A DNA stretch of 64,000 nucleotides from Ancistrus triradiatus (GCA_025084515.1 JAJAGP010000419.1:94501-158500), one strand, 5' to 3'; counted from the first letter of the stretch, positions 24,727-37,782 are shown. A program made the numbers and translations. Notes: generated by a model from the letters alone, not told the origin.

Positions 24727-25475
24727 CATTTTTAAAGGTTTTACTATTTGAGGTATTACTTACTACTAACGTCCATAAACAACAGCTTAAAAGCCATGTT
24801 ACACTTAATATGTTATGGAAGCAATACAGGCACTTTTTTCTTCAAATGCATTTTGTATTTATTTAATATTAGCCACCTGACAATTGTACAGACATGGCAT
24901 TTTGTCTAAACGGTTACAAAAAACAACAAATTATTCAGTCTACAATGCTGCCACTGTTAAATCTGCTTAGTTAAAAGCATAGTCAACGCAGATAGTGTTT
25001 ATTCACTAACAGTACCAAAAGTAAAACCGATGTAGGGCCCGTATATTGGGCTGCTCTATCGCTCATGTATAATATGCTAACGATAATGGGCTGCGCATAC
25101 ATTAAACAACGCTTAAACACTAAACGTGAAACGTCAAACTAAAGTTAAAGTTAAGATCCTTACCGCGAGTAGCTAGGTGGCTAGCAAGCTGACATCAGTC
25201 TAAGAGTATTGTTAACTGTAATAACGTTACGGTACGCGGCTGTAGCTCTTATCCCACAAATGCTACTGTTGTTCTAAAATTGCATGTACCTGAAACAGCA
25301 TTTTCTCTGACTGGCCACGGGGACTGACTTTTTTGACTCCATCTCTTTTTGTGTGATAGATATCCTTCACGTCCACATTACTGAACCAGCAACTTTACAG
25401 GCTGTTTATGACTGCTTGCCATGGGCATGCAAATGGAGAACTGGACTATGTCCCAAAAGCACGTGTAGTTGTGGG
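24727..25475. other. Intronic DNA without recognised feature
   Basis: Nothing recognised; a slightly more CpG-containing stretch lies around 25060-25260. Confidence 0.45.
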
Positions 25476-25870
25476 AGTACCACAGCCTGAGCGGTGAGTA
25501 TTGCTGCTAATCATGTGCATCACTTCACGGCAACAATTTCCCCATCTCCTATTGGCTACTTGTTGCAGGATAACACGGCACGTCACAAAGCAAATGCCGT
25601 CGCAAACTGCTTCCGTGAAGAATACGATGGGTTCAGAGTTCTTCAGTGGCTGTCCCAGTAACCAGATCTGAATCCAATAGAACATTTTTGAATGCGGTAG
25701 AATGGGAGATTTGTATCGTGAAAAGTGCATCTGAAAACTCATAATTGTGTTGCCATCAGGTAAACATGGAGAAGAACCTCAATGGGATGTATTCAACATC
25801 ATGCAGAACACAAGCCATTTGTGTTACTCCATTAGCTGATGTTCTATTTGAAATGCAAGCATTTGCAGTA
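25476..25870 (+). pseudogene. Tc1-like transposase C-terminal fragment, family F
   Basis: The plus-strand frame reads IAANHVHHFTATISPSPIGY, then LLQDNTARHKANAVANCF (second catalytic Asp) and, after a stop, PDLNPIEHF (catalytic Glu). Stops and the missing 5' half make it a relic. Confidence 0.85.
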
Positions 25871-26929
25871 GAAAAAATGAACTAGCCTTTGAATGAATCA
25901 ACGGTTAAAAAAAGCTGAAGTAAAACAACAAGAGCGCGTAGCAAGTAAACGGGAACAAAAAATGCATAGTAGTCCTGGCTTACCTTACTGCATTATATGA
26001 TAACACCAAATATCGGCCCTAGGGAAGTGCAACCCAAGATTTCTGTTAGGATAATGTGATGCCAACCATTACAACTGGCAACATATTATTCTGAAAACTC
26101 AGAAATGTATATCACGTAACCCACTAGGCTTTGGTCAAGCTTTAACATGAGCAATCGGATGCACTCGTGGTCCATTGCGAAGTTCATAGATGGGAAATCA
26201 AAAAAAAGGAAAAGCAAGCTGGCAGCCTGGGGGAAATCAGAAAGTGTTTGTGCAAAGGTCTTCTTCCACCCTGCTGCAGTGTTACAGTGCAAGGCACCAA
26301 CAGACTCTCCAAAACAGCAACAACACATTCCACAGCTCGCTATTATTCTCACTTCCTGTCTGCCATGGCGCTCCCAGCACATAGGAATCAACAAGACAAA
26401 CACACGTCAAGAAATGTCAGTACAGTCCAAGCTCCAGTGTGCATAATTGCCCTGGTAAACAAGAGGTATTCCAGGTCTTCCTGTCCTGTCTAAGCAGATA
26501 CAAAGAAAGACAAAAAGTAAAGTACTGCCCTACAGAAGCAGAGAAACACACAGACAGCCCTCATGCTCGTTGTAATGGCAATGTACATAAATGTCTGATG
26601 AGGATTACTGACGAGCCGGAGACAGGATGATATAAAGCATTATTTACAAACCAGTTATACACTGGAAAACTGAACACCACTCCTAGAGCCCATCGTTCCA
26701 GATCCTCTGCAACCCGATTACGAGAACGCGTTGAAGACAAATAAGTGAACGAATGACTTAACTTTACAACTTTTTGTAGAGGAAGCTAACTGGAAGCTAA
26801 ATCTGATGGTTGTTGCTTTAAAATAAATTCTGCAAACAAGAAGTAGATAAATGCAAATAAAATTTCTGTACATCGAGACGCAGTTTCCAACGTTTTTTTC
26901 CAATCTACTACAGTCATGTTTTGGTGAGC
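25871..26929. other. Intronic DNA without recognised feature
   Basis: 26150-26600 is less AT-rich and gives overlapping frames on both strands, none with a motif. Nothing else recognised. Confidence 0.45.
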
Positions 26930-27482
26930 CCATGCAAATTGTAGCCTCTCTTGCCTGTTCTAGGCTGACAGGAGTGGCACCTGGTGTGGTCTTCAGGTGC
27001 AATAGCCCATCTGCTTCAAGGTTTGACATGTTTGCATACAGAGATGCTCTTCTGCATACCTTGGTTATAATAAGTGGTTATTGAAGTTACTGTTGCCTTT
27101 CTATCAGCTAGAATTAGTCTGGCCATTCTCCTCTAATCTCTGGTATTAACAAGGCATTTTCAGTCAGAGAACTTCCACTCATTGGATAATTTCTCTTTTT
27201 TGGACCATTCTCTGTAAACCCTAGAGACTGTGCATGAAACTCCCAGTAGATCAGCAGTTTCTGATGTACTCATAGCAGCCTGTCTAGCACCAACAACCAT
27301 CACACAGTCAAAGTCACTTAAATCAAATTCTTCCCGATTCTGATGCTCAGTGTGAACTTCAGGAGGTCGTCCTGACCATGCCTAAATGCACTGAGTTGCT
27401 GCCATGTGATTGGCTGATTAAATATTCGGATTAACAATAAAGTTGCAGTTGAACAGGTGTAATTAATAAATGGCTGGTGAGT
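26930..27482 (-). pseudogene. Tc1-like family C, 5' half, minus strand
   Basis: The complement carries the 5' end (CATTTATTAATTACACCTGT), GCCAATCACATGGCAGCAAC, GACTTTGACTGTGTGATGGT (HTH region) and the second HTH area down to GATGGGCTATTGCACCTGAA. The catalytic half is missing. Confidence 0.82.
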
Positions 27483-28734
27483 GCATGCGTATTCAGAACG
27501 TCAGATGTTAGAAAAACTGCGCTCATCCCAAAAATGTACAAAGCAGGTGATTCCATACATAGGGATACAGTGGGTCCATGGTTTGATAGGTATCATGGAT
27601 TTTGGGCCACGGTGACGGGTCCAGTTTCTTTAATTTATTCACCCCTCAATTTATTCACTGACAATTACTATTGTAGGATTTTGTAAAAAGTAATTGTCCG
27701 ATTAATACATCAATGAATTTACCCCAAATAAATATCAAAAACAGTCTCATGAATATTTCAAAAAAATATTTCAATTCAAGTAAAAGGAATAACCCACACA
27801 ATACCTCATCCTGAAAATAAAGCAAATTAGAATAATGATGATAATAATAGTGCCATCTTTTAAATTAGTATAATTTCCACATCACTCCTGTGTTACAATA
27901 TTAACAATAACAGTAATAACAATAATAACAATAATAACAACAACAATAATAATAATAACAACAATAATACAAAATCTTATTTGCCAGATGCCTGATCAGA
28001 ATATACTGGACCTCAAATTCAATTTCAAATTAATTTAATCACTGCAAGTTATGGCAAACGGTTCCCTGAACTAGAGAATCAGTCATTTGTAATTAAGCGT
28101 GTGATTTAAAACTTACAATGTTATGACATAACGATTTACTTCATCACTGGAGTAATAAGCAGTTAGGGTAATCACTGGAAATGTAATTTTCTGCATCTGT
28201 AATATTGATTTAAGTCATTGTCTCCTTCATATACGAACATTAAAGTAAACAGAAAGCATAAAACAGAAAAAAATTATTAACAAAACCTGGTGATGCATGG
28301 TGCAACGTTACATTACCATACCAGCAGTGGTGCAGAAATGACTTTCAACGTGGGAGTGAAGAAAAACTTAGCAGATCTATTTTCAGTGCCTACTACTAAC
28401 ACAAACTAACATGTGGTTGGATGGGGATAAAAAGCACACAGGACATACGGTGCTGCACAGTTCAGTGTTCATGCCTGATGAGCCATTTCCTATTAGCACA
28501 GCTTACAGAGCAACACATTTCAGGGTGTTTGTCTAAAATACTCCCACACTTCAGAAGATCAGGGTCATCGATTCCTTTACACAACTGCTGATGCCGATAC
28601 AGAGTCCAACACAAGAGTTATTTTTACCTTAATATCATCATCATTAGTGTGTTGTGTTTAATGCTAAGTTTAAGGCTGGTCTGAGAATTCCAGAATCTGT
28701 TGATCTACTGTAATTTTGAATGGTCTGAAAGAGA
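27483..28734. other. Intronic DNA with AAT/AAC simple repeat at 27897-27970
   Basis: 27897-27970 is an imperfect (ATAATAACA)n trinucleotide tract. Otherwise nothing recognised. Confidence 0.6.
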
Positions 28735-29620
28735 GAAAACATTCGGTGATATCCAAGGCAGAAATGCCTTGTTGATGCCAGAGGTCAGAGAAGAACGGCC
28801 AGACTGGTTTGAGTTGACAGAAAGGCAACAGGAAGTCAAATAACCACTCATTACAACCAAGCTATGCAGAAGAGCAACGCTGAACTCACAACACTTCAAA
28901 ACTTGAGGCAGATCGGCTACAGCAGCAGTACACCATGTGCCACCCCTGTCATCCAAGAACAGACAAGTGATGCAACAATTCAGCCCCACACTCACCAAAA
29001 TCAGACAAGAAGATTGGAAACATGATTTACCGTATTTTTCGGACCATAAGGCGCACTTAAAATCCTTTAATTTTCTCAAAAATCGACAGTGCGCCTTAAA
29101 ATGTGGTGCGTCTAATGTATGAATTAATTCTGGTTGTGCTTTCTGACCTAGAACCGATAGTAGATGGTACACGGCGCTCATAAATCTGTCAAAATGTTTT
29201 AGTACGGCCTTGGTAAGTTACAAAGCTTATGGCCACCGTAGTGCGCAGCATAGCGGAGTAATACGGTCTGTGCTTCAGCATTAGGGTACGTGCATTCATT
29301 CATTCATTTTCGAAGCGGATTTTTCAAACTCAACGCTATCAGTCACGCAGTACAACATGGTCATAGAGCAGCTGCGAGAGAATTCAACATTAACGAATCA
29401 ATGGTACGGAAGTGGAGGAAGCAAGACGACGCCCTGCGCCAGGTAAAGACCAAACTGAGCTTCTGACGGAACTTGAGAGTTTTGTTTCATTTAATGCGCC
29501 TTATAACCCGGTGTGCTTTATAGCCCGAAAAATACGGTATGCTGTGAAATTTGGATGGTTGGGTCAGAATTTAGGGTAGACAGCATGAAAGGCTGGTGGT
29601 AGTGGTGTAATGGTGTGGGC
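28735..29620 (+). pseudogene. Tc1-like family C fragment interrupted by a pogo MITE
   Basis: 28735-29027 (GAAGAACGGCCAGACTGGTT; AGATCGGCTACAGCAGCAGT) and 29540-29620 (GAAATTTGGATGGTTGGGTC; GTGGTGTAATGGTGTGGGCA) are consecutive parts of one Tc1 transposase, split at a TA by the MITE. Confidence 0.87.
29028..29539 (+). mobile_element. Pogo-type MITE with HTH mini-ORF, copy 3
   Basis: TA-flanked; ends TACCGTATTTTTCGGACCAT and complement of TACCGTATTTTTCGGGCTAT. A 2-nt insertion near 29318 shifts the upstream frame, but AVQHGHRAAAREFNINESMV and RKWRKQDDALRQVKTKLSF plus stop remain open. Confidence 0.85.
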
Positions 29621-29644
29621 ACATAAGTCACCCTAGATAAGGGC

Positions 29645-29905
29645 ATCTGTTCTTTTCATTCATTCTTCTAAAACGGCTTTCCACTAAATTTTGGAACATA
29701 ACTGCGAGGTTGGCTTTTGATGTTAGACAATAAGCCCTGGCTTGCATTTGGCCTTTCAGAGCATTTTCACGATGTCTGATGAAGCTGAAGTCAAGGTTCT
29801 GCGAAAGTCAGTCAGGTTCCCAATCAAAGTTGGCAAACCAATTCTCTATAGACTTTAAGAACACCAGATCAGAAAGCTCATGAACTGACTTGTTGGATGC
29901 AGAAA
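29645..29905 (-). mobile_element. Tc1-like family E remnant
   Basis: CGGCTTTCCACTAAATTTTG, GATGAAGCTGAAGTCAAGGT and CAATTCTCTATAGACTTTAA follow the order of a fish Tc1-like element's minus strand. The same family appears at 48452-48665. Heavily decayed. Confidence 0.5.
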
Positions 29906-31489
29906 CCCATAAGTGGGTCATCCTGAGTGTTGCTGGGGTATTCAGCACAACCCATTCTACTGCCACTGTTGGTTTGGAGAATCCAAACAGGCATGCTTTA
30001 TATTATGAATGTGTTACAAGCGAGTGTTGCTAATAGCAGGGCTCAATAATAAGAAGGGGTTTCCACAAATGTTTGTCTATATCCTGTAGTTCTGGTGCTT
30101 CTTGTACATGTTCACTTCTCAGGTAAAGCCTGGGAAACGTTAGGTCAAGCTCAGTGTTTCCAGCCTGGATGGTGAGTGGAAATGAAGAACAAAACTTCTT
30201 ACAGAACTATATTTAACTGCCATGTTTATTTTGCACATCAGGGGCTCCAGGAAGCGGCACAGCCTCAACAGGAATCTGCTTTGTTAATGTTTAATTTCAG
30301 TGGCGTTCAGAAGATATTGCTGGGTGATCGGGTCAACTTTCAAATACTACAGGGAGTAGCCAGTGGTATAGCATTACCCCCATGGCATCAAAAGAAACAT
30401 GAAACAGCATAGCTAAGCAATTCCCTGCTTGTTTGGTTTTGGCTGTGCTTTTTTCTACAGCTACCGCATGTTGTTTTGTTTTTTGTTACTTTGAATACAC
30501 ATCTCAACAAAAAGGACAGTAACACAACATCACAAGTTACTGCCCCATTGACAGGTCTTTCAGAGATCTAATAGGTCACCAATACAGAACTGCAAATCTT
30601 ATACCAACTCATTAACCAGGAGCAAATAAAACCTGATCACACTGTATGGCACACTGATGGTCTGGTTGGTACGAGCAGTCTGCTCTCCATGTGGACCTGA
30701 CTTGGATCTCGTGACTATGGAAACACGATTCTGAAGGAGAGTTTCAGTGCAGCTTGTGTCACTGCGTCATGAGTGACACAGGGGAAAACAAGCATACTCA
30801 GTACAGAACATTCCTCTAATATTTAGCCGGGGTAATTCAAGTTCAATTTTTGCAAAGTTGCTCTGCAGTAATAGGCTACCACGGACGGCCCAGGTGAGCT
30901 TTAGTGTAGCTTGGTATATTAATAAACTGCCATGGAAACACCTTCAGATGAAATGCTGGTAGTACACTAATGCAGTGACAGCACTTACTGCCGCTAGTTA
31001 AAAACACCGATCAGCGTTGAGAGAACAGCCAGAACAGGGTCTTTAAATAAGCACAATCAATACAATGATTCTTTTACCATACAAGCATACATCCCATTCC
31101 AACACAATAGTTATGAAAACAAAAACCTTAATATTGCAGATTGTGAAGAACATTTAGTCGTGAAGGATTAAAATGTCTCCTCTGCCTTACCCTCGAAATC
31201 ATGAGAACCGTCGTACAAAACATATTTCATTACTTGTGCTGAAAGTGCTGATATAGCAATCCAACCCGTATCGACAACCAGACGCTGCTCTGTTTGCAAC
31301 TTCAGCTCACGTTTTACTTGACAGACAAGATTAAACCAACAATAGTCCACAGAAGGCCAGGTCTTTTGGACGCACACAGTTCCTGTAGGTTTGGAAACAC
31401 ATGGAACAGGTGACTACAAAGGTTCATTATTAATTATAAAAAACTATAAAATATAGGTGTATACTGTTTAAAGTCCGCATTACGTGAGA
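29906..31489. other. Intronic DNA without recognised feature
   Basis: Nothing recognised; the frame at 30176-30412 has no motif. Confidence 0.45.
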
Positions 31490-32282
31490 CATTACCATAG
31501 TCACATACAGTGGGGCAAAAAGTATTTAGTCAGCCACTGACTGTGCAAGTTCTCCTACTTAGAAAGATGAGAGAGGTCTGTAATTTTCATCATAAGTACA
31601 CTTCAACTATGAGAGACAAAATGAGAAAAAAATCCAGGAAATCACATTATAGGATTTTTAAGAGTATTTAATTGTAAATTATGGTGGAAAATAAGTATTT
31701 GGTCACCCACAAACAAGCAAGATTTCTGGCTCTCACAGACCTCTAACTTCGTCTTTAAGAAGCTCTTCAGTCCTCCACTCAAAGTATTGAGTTGAACCAA
31801 ATTAATTGAGCAAATACTTATTTTCCACCATAATTTACAATTAAATACTCTAAAAATCCTATAATATGATTTCCTGGATTTTTTTCTCATTTTGTCTCTC
31901 ATAGTTGAAGTGTACCTATGATGAAAATTACAGACCTCTCTCATCTTTCTAAGTAGGAGAACTTGCACAATCAGTGGCTGACTAAATACTTTTTTGCCCC
32001 ACTGTATACTTTACATACTTTGCACATAGTGTTTCATTTTAAACCATAACATTAATTAAAACAGAAGACATTTAGTACTCTACAGTACAATAATTATCTT
32101 CATACATTTTATAAAATTTGAAACATAGAAAACGAAAGGACCTTTACCATGTGATTCTCTCCCTGTCAGCAGGTGTCACAAGTATTCACTAGTATAAGTT
32201 TTCTGTCATTCAGACATGAATTACATGTATATAAGGTAGTTTTTATGTCCCATTATAATTCTTAAGACCTCAGACATTAACT
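31490..32282 (+). repeat. Repeat R3, copy 1 (interrupted by Tc1 B MITE)
   Basis: CCATAGTCACATA before and TTTGCACATAGTGTTTCATT after the MITE, then ACATTTAGTACTCTACAGTA, TTTTATAAAATTTGAAAC, TTTCTGTCATTCAGACATGA and CCATTATAATTCTTAAGACC. The order is shared with 33890-34355 and 41520-41835. Confidence 0.7.
31506..32006. mobile_element. Internally deleted Tc1 family B element (MITE)
   Basis: About 500 bp, TA-flanked, with both complete terminal repeats (CAGTGGGGCAAAAAGTATTT at each end in inverted orientation) and no transposase. Copy 3 of repeat R3 shows the uninterrupted site (TCACATAGTCTAGATACTTT). Confidence 0.92.
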
Positions 32283-32474
32283 GATTGTGGTGGCCTAGCG
32301 GGTAAGGTACTGGACTATGGACCAAAAGATTCAGGGTTCAAATCCCACCTCTGCCAAGCTTCCACTGTTGGGTCCTTGAGCAAGGTCCTTAACTCACAAC
32401 TGCTTGGATTGTAAGACTGTATCAATTGTAAATCGCTCTGGATAAGGGCGTCTGCTAAATGCTGTAAATGTAAC
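32283..32474 (+). repeat. tRNA-derived SINE
   Basis: Starts GTGGTGGCCTAGCGGGTAAG, box B GGTTCAAATCC, tail ATCGCTCTGGATAAGGGCG and CTGCTAAATGCTGTAAATGT. Confidence 0.93.
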
Positions 32475-33889
32475 TGGATGGATGTTGAATGGTGCATACC
32501 TGTAGCTGTAGATACTATTTAGCAGCAAGTAGCAAATATCTTTATAACACCACAATTCCTCTGATGCACATAAAATGCAAAGAGAAATCTCAATCCAAAA
32601 TTTAAAATGTATGCTTTCTGGTCACTACTAGTGACTTACGGTCCAGCTATCTAGAACATGGTAGTGATTATTTACATTTTGTTGTGAATTACACTAAAAA
32701 GGTTTATTTAAAATGTTCTACTAGTTACTGATGTACTGTTATTCCATTATTATATATTATTTAACTATATTTTTTATCAGATATTTTTACAGTAATCTAG
32801 TTAAAGAATGTATTCCATTTGCAAATGAATCTTTAAAAGCAACCTGCAAAAATGTTATATTATAAATATTGTGGGTGATGGACCAGCCTTAAAAATGGTG
32901 ATATGATATTTTTGTCAGACTGAACACTACCACCTGAGCTGTTTTGAGGAGAAGAAAAAAACTGCAATTAGCCAAGAAACATAGCCTTGTTAGCACATGA
33001 TAGACAGCTTACCTTGTGTTAACATGTAATCAACAGCTCAGCACAAGCAGTAGGTTAAACCCCTTGATTCAACGCATGCAGTGTTTGACAACAAAACTCT
33101 AAAAGTGATACTTATATCCTCTGTGTTTTGCAATCATTTGTTTAGTTGTTAATAAATGGGTTTAAAACATTCGATGGTGTCTACGGCCAAGCAATGTCCT
33201 ACAACCAGTGCTTGGACCCCTAATTAACAGTACATCATCAAACAGCCTCTATTTGTAACTTACACAGAGGAAAATTAGCAGGCTGCTGTGTTTGGGCACA
33301 TGTCAATGCCAGACCTACTGATAAAGGTAGCAGGAATCCATAGATGCTGCTCAGCAAGCATGGTGAATTTTTCAAAATCACAATACCTACCTCAAAATAA
33401 CAGACACATGCGAAATAATTTTAGGACTCCAATGAATACTTGTTAGCCAGTCTTAAAATTCTGCATGGAGAAACACACTACACTCTATGGTTCGTGAAAA
33501 ATACATTTTAAGCAACCAGAAAATCGTTGTGACCATCACTTAGGTACAGTCGATATAAATGTAATTGTTCGTTTTTATTTGGTGTTTTCGGTAGCACAGT
33601 CTAGTTCCTTGAAGAGTGGAACATACAGTGGCCAATGGGAGACTATCAATGCAGTGTGGGGAAAAACATAATTCAATAAAATGACCACCTGGGACTAATA
33701 TCCCATCCAGTTTTTTTTCAGCTTCTACCATATGTGCTAGAGCCAGTTTACCTTGTCACACACCTGCTAATTAAGATCATTCACAAACCTGGAGCAGACA
33801 CAAAGGCTGCAGTAAGTTCAGCCAATCATCAGTTGAACAGAATGTCCTTTGACTTGCAAAGAAACAAGCCCCATACAGATGAGGCCAGT
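32475..33889. other. Intronic DNA without recognised feature
   Basis: AT-rich; nothing recognised. Confidence 0.5.
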
Positions 33890-34355
33890 TTAACCAGTGC
33901 AGTGTTAAGAATATTTTTAAAGATATTTGCATATAGTGTTTAATTTTAAACAATAACAGTAATTTAAACAATATAAAAACATCTAGTACAAGACTATACT
34001 ATACAGTCATTCTTATCTTTGCATCTTTTATAAAATTTGAAACCCCAATAACAAAAGGAGCATTACCATGTTGCTTCCTGCCTCCAAAGACTATTCTCTT
34101 CTCTGCCTGCAGGTGACCCAAGGGTTCACTTGTAGTAGTTTTCTGTCATTCAGACATGAGTTAGATGTACATAAGACAGATTGTGGTGGCCTAGCGGGTA
34201 AGGTACTGGACTATGGACCAAAAGGTCCAGGGTTCAAATCCCACCTCGGCCAAGCTGCCACTGTTGGGTCCTTGAGCAAAACCCTTAACCTACAATTGCT
34301 TTGATTGTAAGACTGTACGTAAATTTTTATTTCCTATTATAATTTTTAAGACCTG
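33890..34355 (+). repeat. Repeat R3, copy 2 (interrupted by a SINE)
   Basis: ATATTTGCATATAGTGTTTA, AACATCTAGTACAAGACTAT, TTTTATAAAATTTGAAACCC, TTTCTGTCATTCAGACATGA, then after the SINE TTTATTTCCTATTATAATTT and TTAAGACCTGG. Confidence 0.7.
34181..34316 (+). repeat. tRNA-derived SINE, 3' truncated
   Basis: TTGTGGTGGCCTAGCGGGTA and the tRNA-like head are intact; it stops at TTGTAAGACTGTA and lacks the CTCTGGATAAGGGCG tail. Inserted within repeat R3 copy 2. Confidence 0.88.
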
Positions 34356-36261
34356 GGGGGGTTAAAGCAAATGGGCGGTGATCAGATGGACGTTACACTG
34401 CACATTATATTACAAATAATCACTGTATTATACTGCATAATAACAATTTCTATACTACCCCTTCATATCATGTTAAAAGCCCTCATTATTCAAATATTTG
34501 ATACGGGACATTAAAAAGTATCAAAAGGTATTTGTTTTGCCACACAGATTGCTACACCACGATAACTTGGATCAAGCTGCCTTCAAATTAAATATCACAA
34601 ACAATTTGAGTCACCGGCTGATTATTATTAAATGCGAGATTTAAAAAACCCAATGTCTTGCAAAAATAAAGCAAGGATTATTCAGAAATTGACCTTTTTT
34701 CTACAGTTAACTACAGTCCATTTTCCTCCAAAGGCCCAGAATGATAAAATATCACACCCCAAATCCACACAAAAATAGTTCAAGGACCAAAGATTTAAGC
34801 TCATGATCATCTCGCAAGCGTCCTAGTATGTGCTACATTTCTGTATTTACCAATCTCGCCAAAAATATTAGAAAATTCTTCAAATTATTTGAGTAAGTTT
34901 GTCATTTTTTGCATCTGTTCCCAAAAGGAGACACCAATTATGAAACTAAAGAAACAAAAAATGATTACAGGCACTGCTTATACTCAAGTCTGCTTGGCTG
35001 TTCAGTTTCAGTATTATCTTGAATCAAGTCCAAACCGTGTACGCACTCTCTCACACATTCAAATGTCCACTAAGGACGCTGGGTAAGGCAGAGGAAGGAA
35101 AATGCCTACAACCCATCAACACCAGGGCCTGTAAAGTATACATGTAAAGTATAACAGTTCTTGGTTTCCAGGGTGTTTAAGGTGGTGCTGTGGTGGATAC
35201 ACAGGTTACTGTGCAGCGGAAGTCATCTGACGCCGCCTGTATTTAGCTGTAAACACAGCTGATCTGCTTAACTGCCTGGTGTTCAAGTGAAATGCTTGTT
35301 TGTCATGCTGCGTGTATGTCTGCAGAAAATAAGCATGTTTTCATTTATTTGAAACTAAACATTCAAGAGTAGCAAACGAACACTTCAGTGCTTCTGTGTG
35401 AAACAGTGTGTAGTCAGGAGTGCCCATTCTGAAGGGGCCTCCAGTGCTAATCCCTCCCCTAGATCAGACCACCCCACAGTGGTGGGGGCAGGATGCGAGA
35501 GGCAGCTGGTCAACAGCTCAGACAAAAGGTGACACTGCTCTGTGCTCTCAGCCAGTTAATGAGATTCTGGTGCCTCTCCAATCACCACAATTACCATTGT
35601 ACAGACAAGTGCTGAGAACGAACGCTGTTTTAGAGGGAAATTTAAAAGAGTAAGTGCGAACCCAGAGCTGTAACACAGCCAGAGTTCCAGTTCCTTACAT
35701 TAAGACTGCTAAATAATGACCTCGTCTTCTGTAGAATCGAATGTTTTTTAATAGAATATACAAAGGTTAGTTAAAGAGAAGGCAGTAAAGCAAAAACAAG
35801 GCAATAAAATACACCTTATTTAAGGATAAAGAGCATCAAGGCAAAACAATAGACCACTGAAAGAAAAAGCCAGCAGATCAAAAAGAAGAAAGAAAGGCTG
35901 ATCTAGTCTGGTCCAGATCTCCGTTGGGAGAAAACAGTAACGGCAACACAGGGACGACTGGGATCAGGACAGGTGGGTGTACTGCAGAGTTCATGACGGA
36001 AACTGATTTATTGAGACTTCTGGGTAAGTTCAACAGGCGGCAGGGGTAAGCCCTCCCACTAACAAACAGTACCATCCTTCAAAGAGAGGATCAGACACTA
36101 ACGCGCCCACGCATTATAACCAAAGGGTACTGCTTTCAAAATTATCCAAACATACAAAGAGCTATATATTCATAATAGCAAACAGTGGCTGCCTATGCAA
36201 ATGAGCTTTCTACAACATCCAAATTACAATTTAAATTATGGTAATACTGGCTAGTAATTGC
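34356..36261. other. Intronic DNA; non-repetitive, less AT-rich island at 35410-35640
   Basis: 35410-35640 (e.g. CCCCACAGTGGTGGGGGCAG; CAATTACCATTGTACAGACA) stands out from AT-rich flanks and matches no repeat in the window, so it is a candidate conserved non-coding element. The rest shows nothing recognisable. Confidence 0.4.
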
Positions 36262-36263
36262 AG

Positions 36264-36359
<96 letters not shown>
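36262..36359. repeat. (AT)n microsatellite, about 97 bp
   Basis: An almost pure AT dinucleotide tract with one phase break near 36290. Confidence 0.97.
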
Positions 36360-36362
<3 letters not shown>

Positions 36363-36642
36363 TTCCACATACATGTCAGATATCGACAGGAATCAGGCCA
36401 ACACAGCATCTAAATTATTGCTACATGCAATCATGATGCTACTGAAAACAGAATAAGCCGGTGAAAACTGTAACCGGTGTTTATACAAACCAGATATGAA
36501 AGAAAGCTGCTGCTTGCATTTTAAACTGATGCAAATGTGTTACCTTTTTGTTTTATATAGTTCCCCAGAACTAGAATCGGCTCAAGAATTACTGACACCC
36601 TTAGAAGACTGGATAAAAATGGTATGAAAAACAATATTATGG

Positions 36643-36834
36643 TTACATTTACAGCATTTAGCAGACACCCTTATCCAGAGCGACTTACAATTGATACAGT
36701 CTTACAATCCAAGCAATTGTGGGTTAAGGGCCTTGCTCAAGGACCCAACAGTGGCAGCTTGGCAGAGGTGGGATTTGAAGCCTGGACCTTGTGGTTCATA
36801 GTCCAGTACCTTACCCACTAGGCTACCACAGTCC
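36643..36834 (-). repeat. tRNA-derived SINE
   Basis: The complement has head GTGGTAGCCTAGTGGGTAAG, box B-like GGCTTCAAATCC and tail GTCGCTCTGGATAAGGGTGT. Full length. Confidence 0.93.
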
Positions 36835-37474
36835 CTTATTACTTATCTTAGGGTTACTTATCTTAATTTCACAATGACACATGAAAGAAATCTATCCAAG
36901 TTTCATAATGTATAAAAAGCCTTATAAAAATAGTTAGAACCAACCAGACACTACTGCATTTACTACCCCCTACTTTTACCATCATAAAACAGTCTTCACC
37001 TCTAACACTGCCAAGAACAGAGAGTAAGGAATTTGAAGGTACCTTCACCCTAGATGATCTGTACCGTGCCCGAGCACATTTCATACCCAAAGCGTAGTTT
37101 CTTTAACTAGTATGAAATCTATAATGTGTATGAGACGGCTGTGTGTCAGCGTGCCCCAAACCACTCCAAAAAGCCATAAAGTAAGTACAACCATGAAGTC
37201 CATTGTGCTGTGCAAGCATGTCTACTCCACCTCAAAATGTAGTACTGTGATGATTCAACCGTGCTCAGGCCCAGAACGTTTAAGCACAACGTGAGCTTCA
37301 AATCAGCGGGGCAGTGGAAAGGGAGGACAATGAGTACAGCCTGAGCCATCTCAAATGGTCTTAGCCCTTCTCTTGTAAACTAATCTAAATGGTCACCCAA
37401 TCTAGGCTGCGACTGATGACGTTTCACAAGAACTTAAGTACAGAAAAGTACGCATATTGAGAAATATGTCCCTT
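36835..37474. other. Intronic DNA without recognised feature
   Basis: Nothing recognised. Confidence 0.45.
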
Positions 37475-37607
37475 TGTTTTTAGTCACTCAGTAGTCCCAG
37501 GTTATGAGCTGCAAGTTCTAATGTGGGAAACAAAGTTTCTCTGCATTTTCCCCACTCTTTTTGAATATCGGCCTCATAAGTGCAGATATCAGCCGACGCC
37601 AATTGGG
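37475..37607 (-). repeat. Repeat R2, copy 1 (inverted relative to 39725-39905)
   Basis: CACTCAGTAGTCCCAGGTTA, GAGCTGCAAGTTCTAATG and GAATATCGGCCTCATAAGTG are the reverse complement, in order, of the 39725-39905 copy. It directly abuts the SINE at 37608. Confidence 0.75.
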
Positions 37608-37782
37608 ATTGTGGTGGCCTAGCAGTTAAGAAACTGGACTCTGGACCAGAAGGTCCAGGGTTCAAATCCCACCCCTGCCTTGCTGCCCTTGAGCAAGGCC
37701 ATTAACCCACAATTGCTTGGATTGTCAGTTTTATCAACTGTAAGTCGCTCTGGATAAGGGCGTCTGCTAAATGCTGTAAATA
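37608..37782 (+). repeat. tRNA-derived SINE
   Basis: GTGGTGGCCTAGCAGTTAAG, box B GGTTCAAATCCC, tail GTCGCTCTGGATAAGGGCG. A small deletion lies in the middle (TTGCTGCCCTTGAGCAAGG). Confidence 0.92.

Noticed and set aside
36238..36456. 72-codon frame of alternating Tyr/Ile
   Set aside because: Translation of the (AT)n microsatellite.
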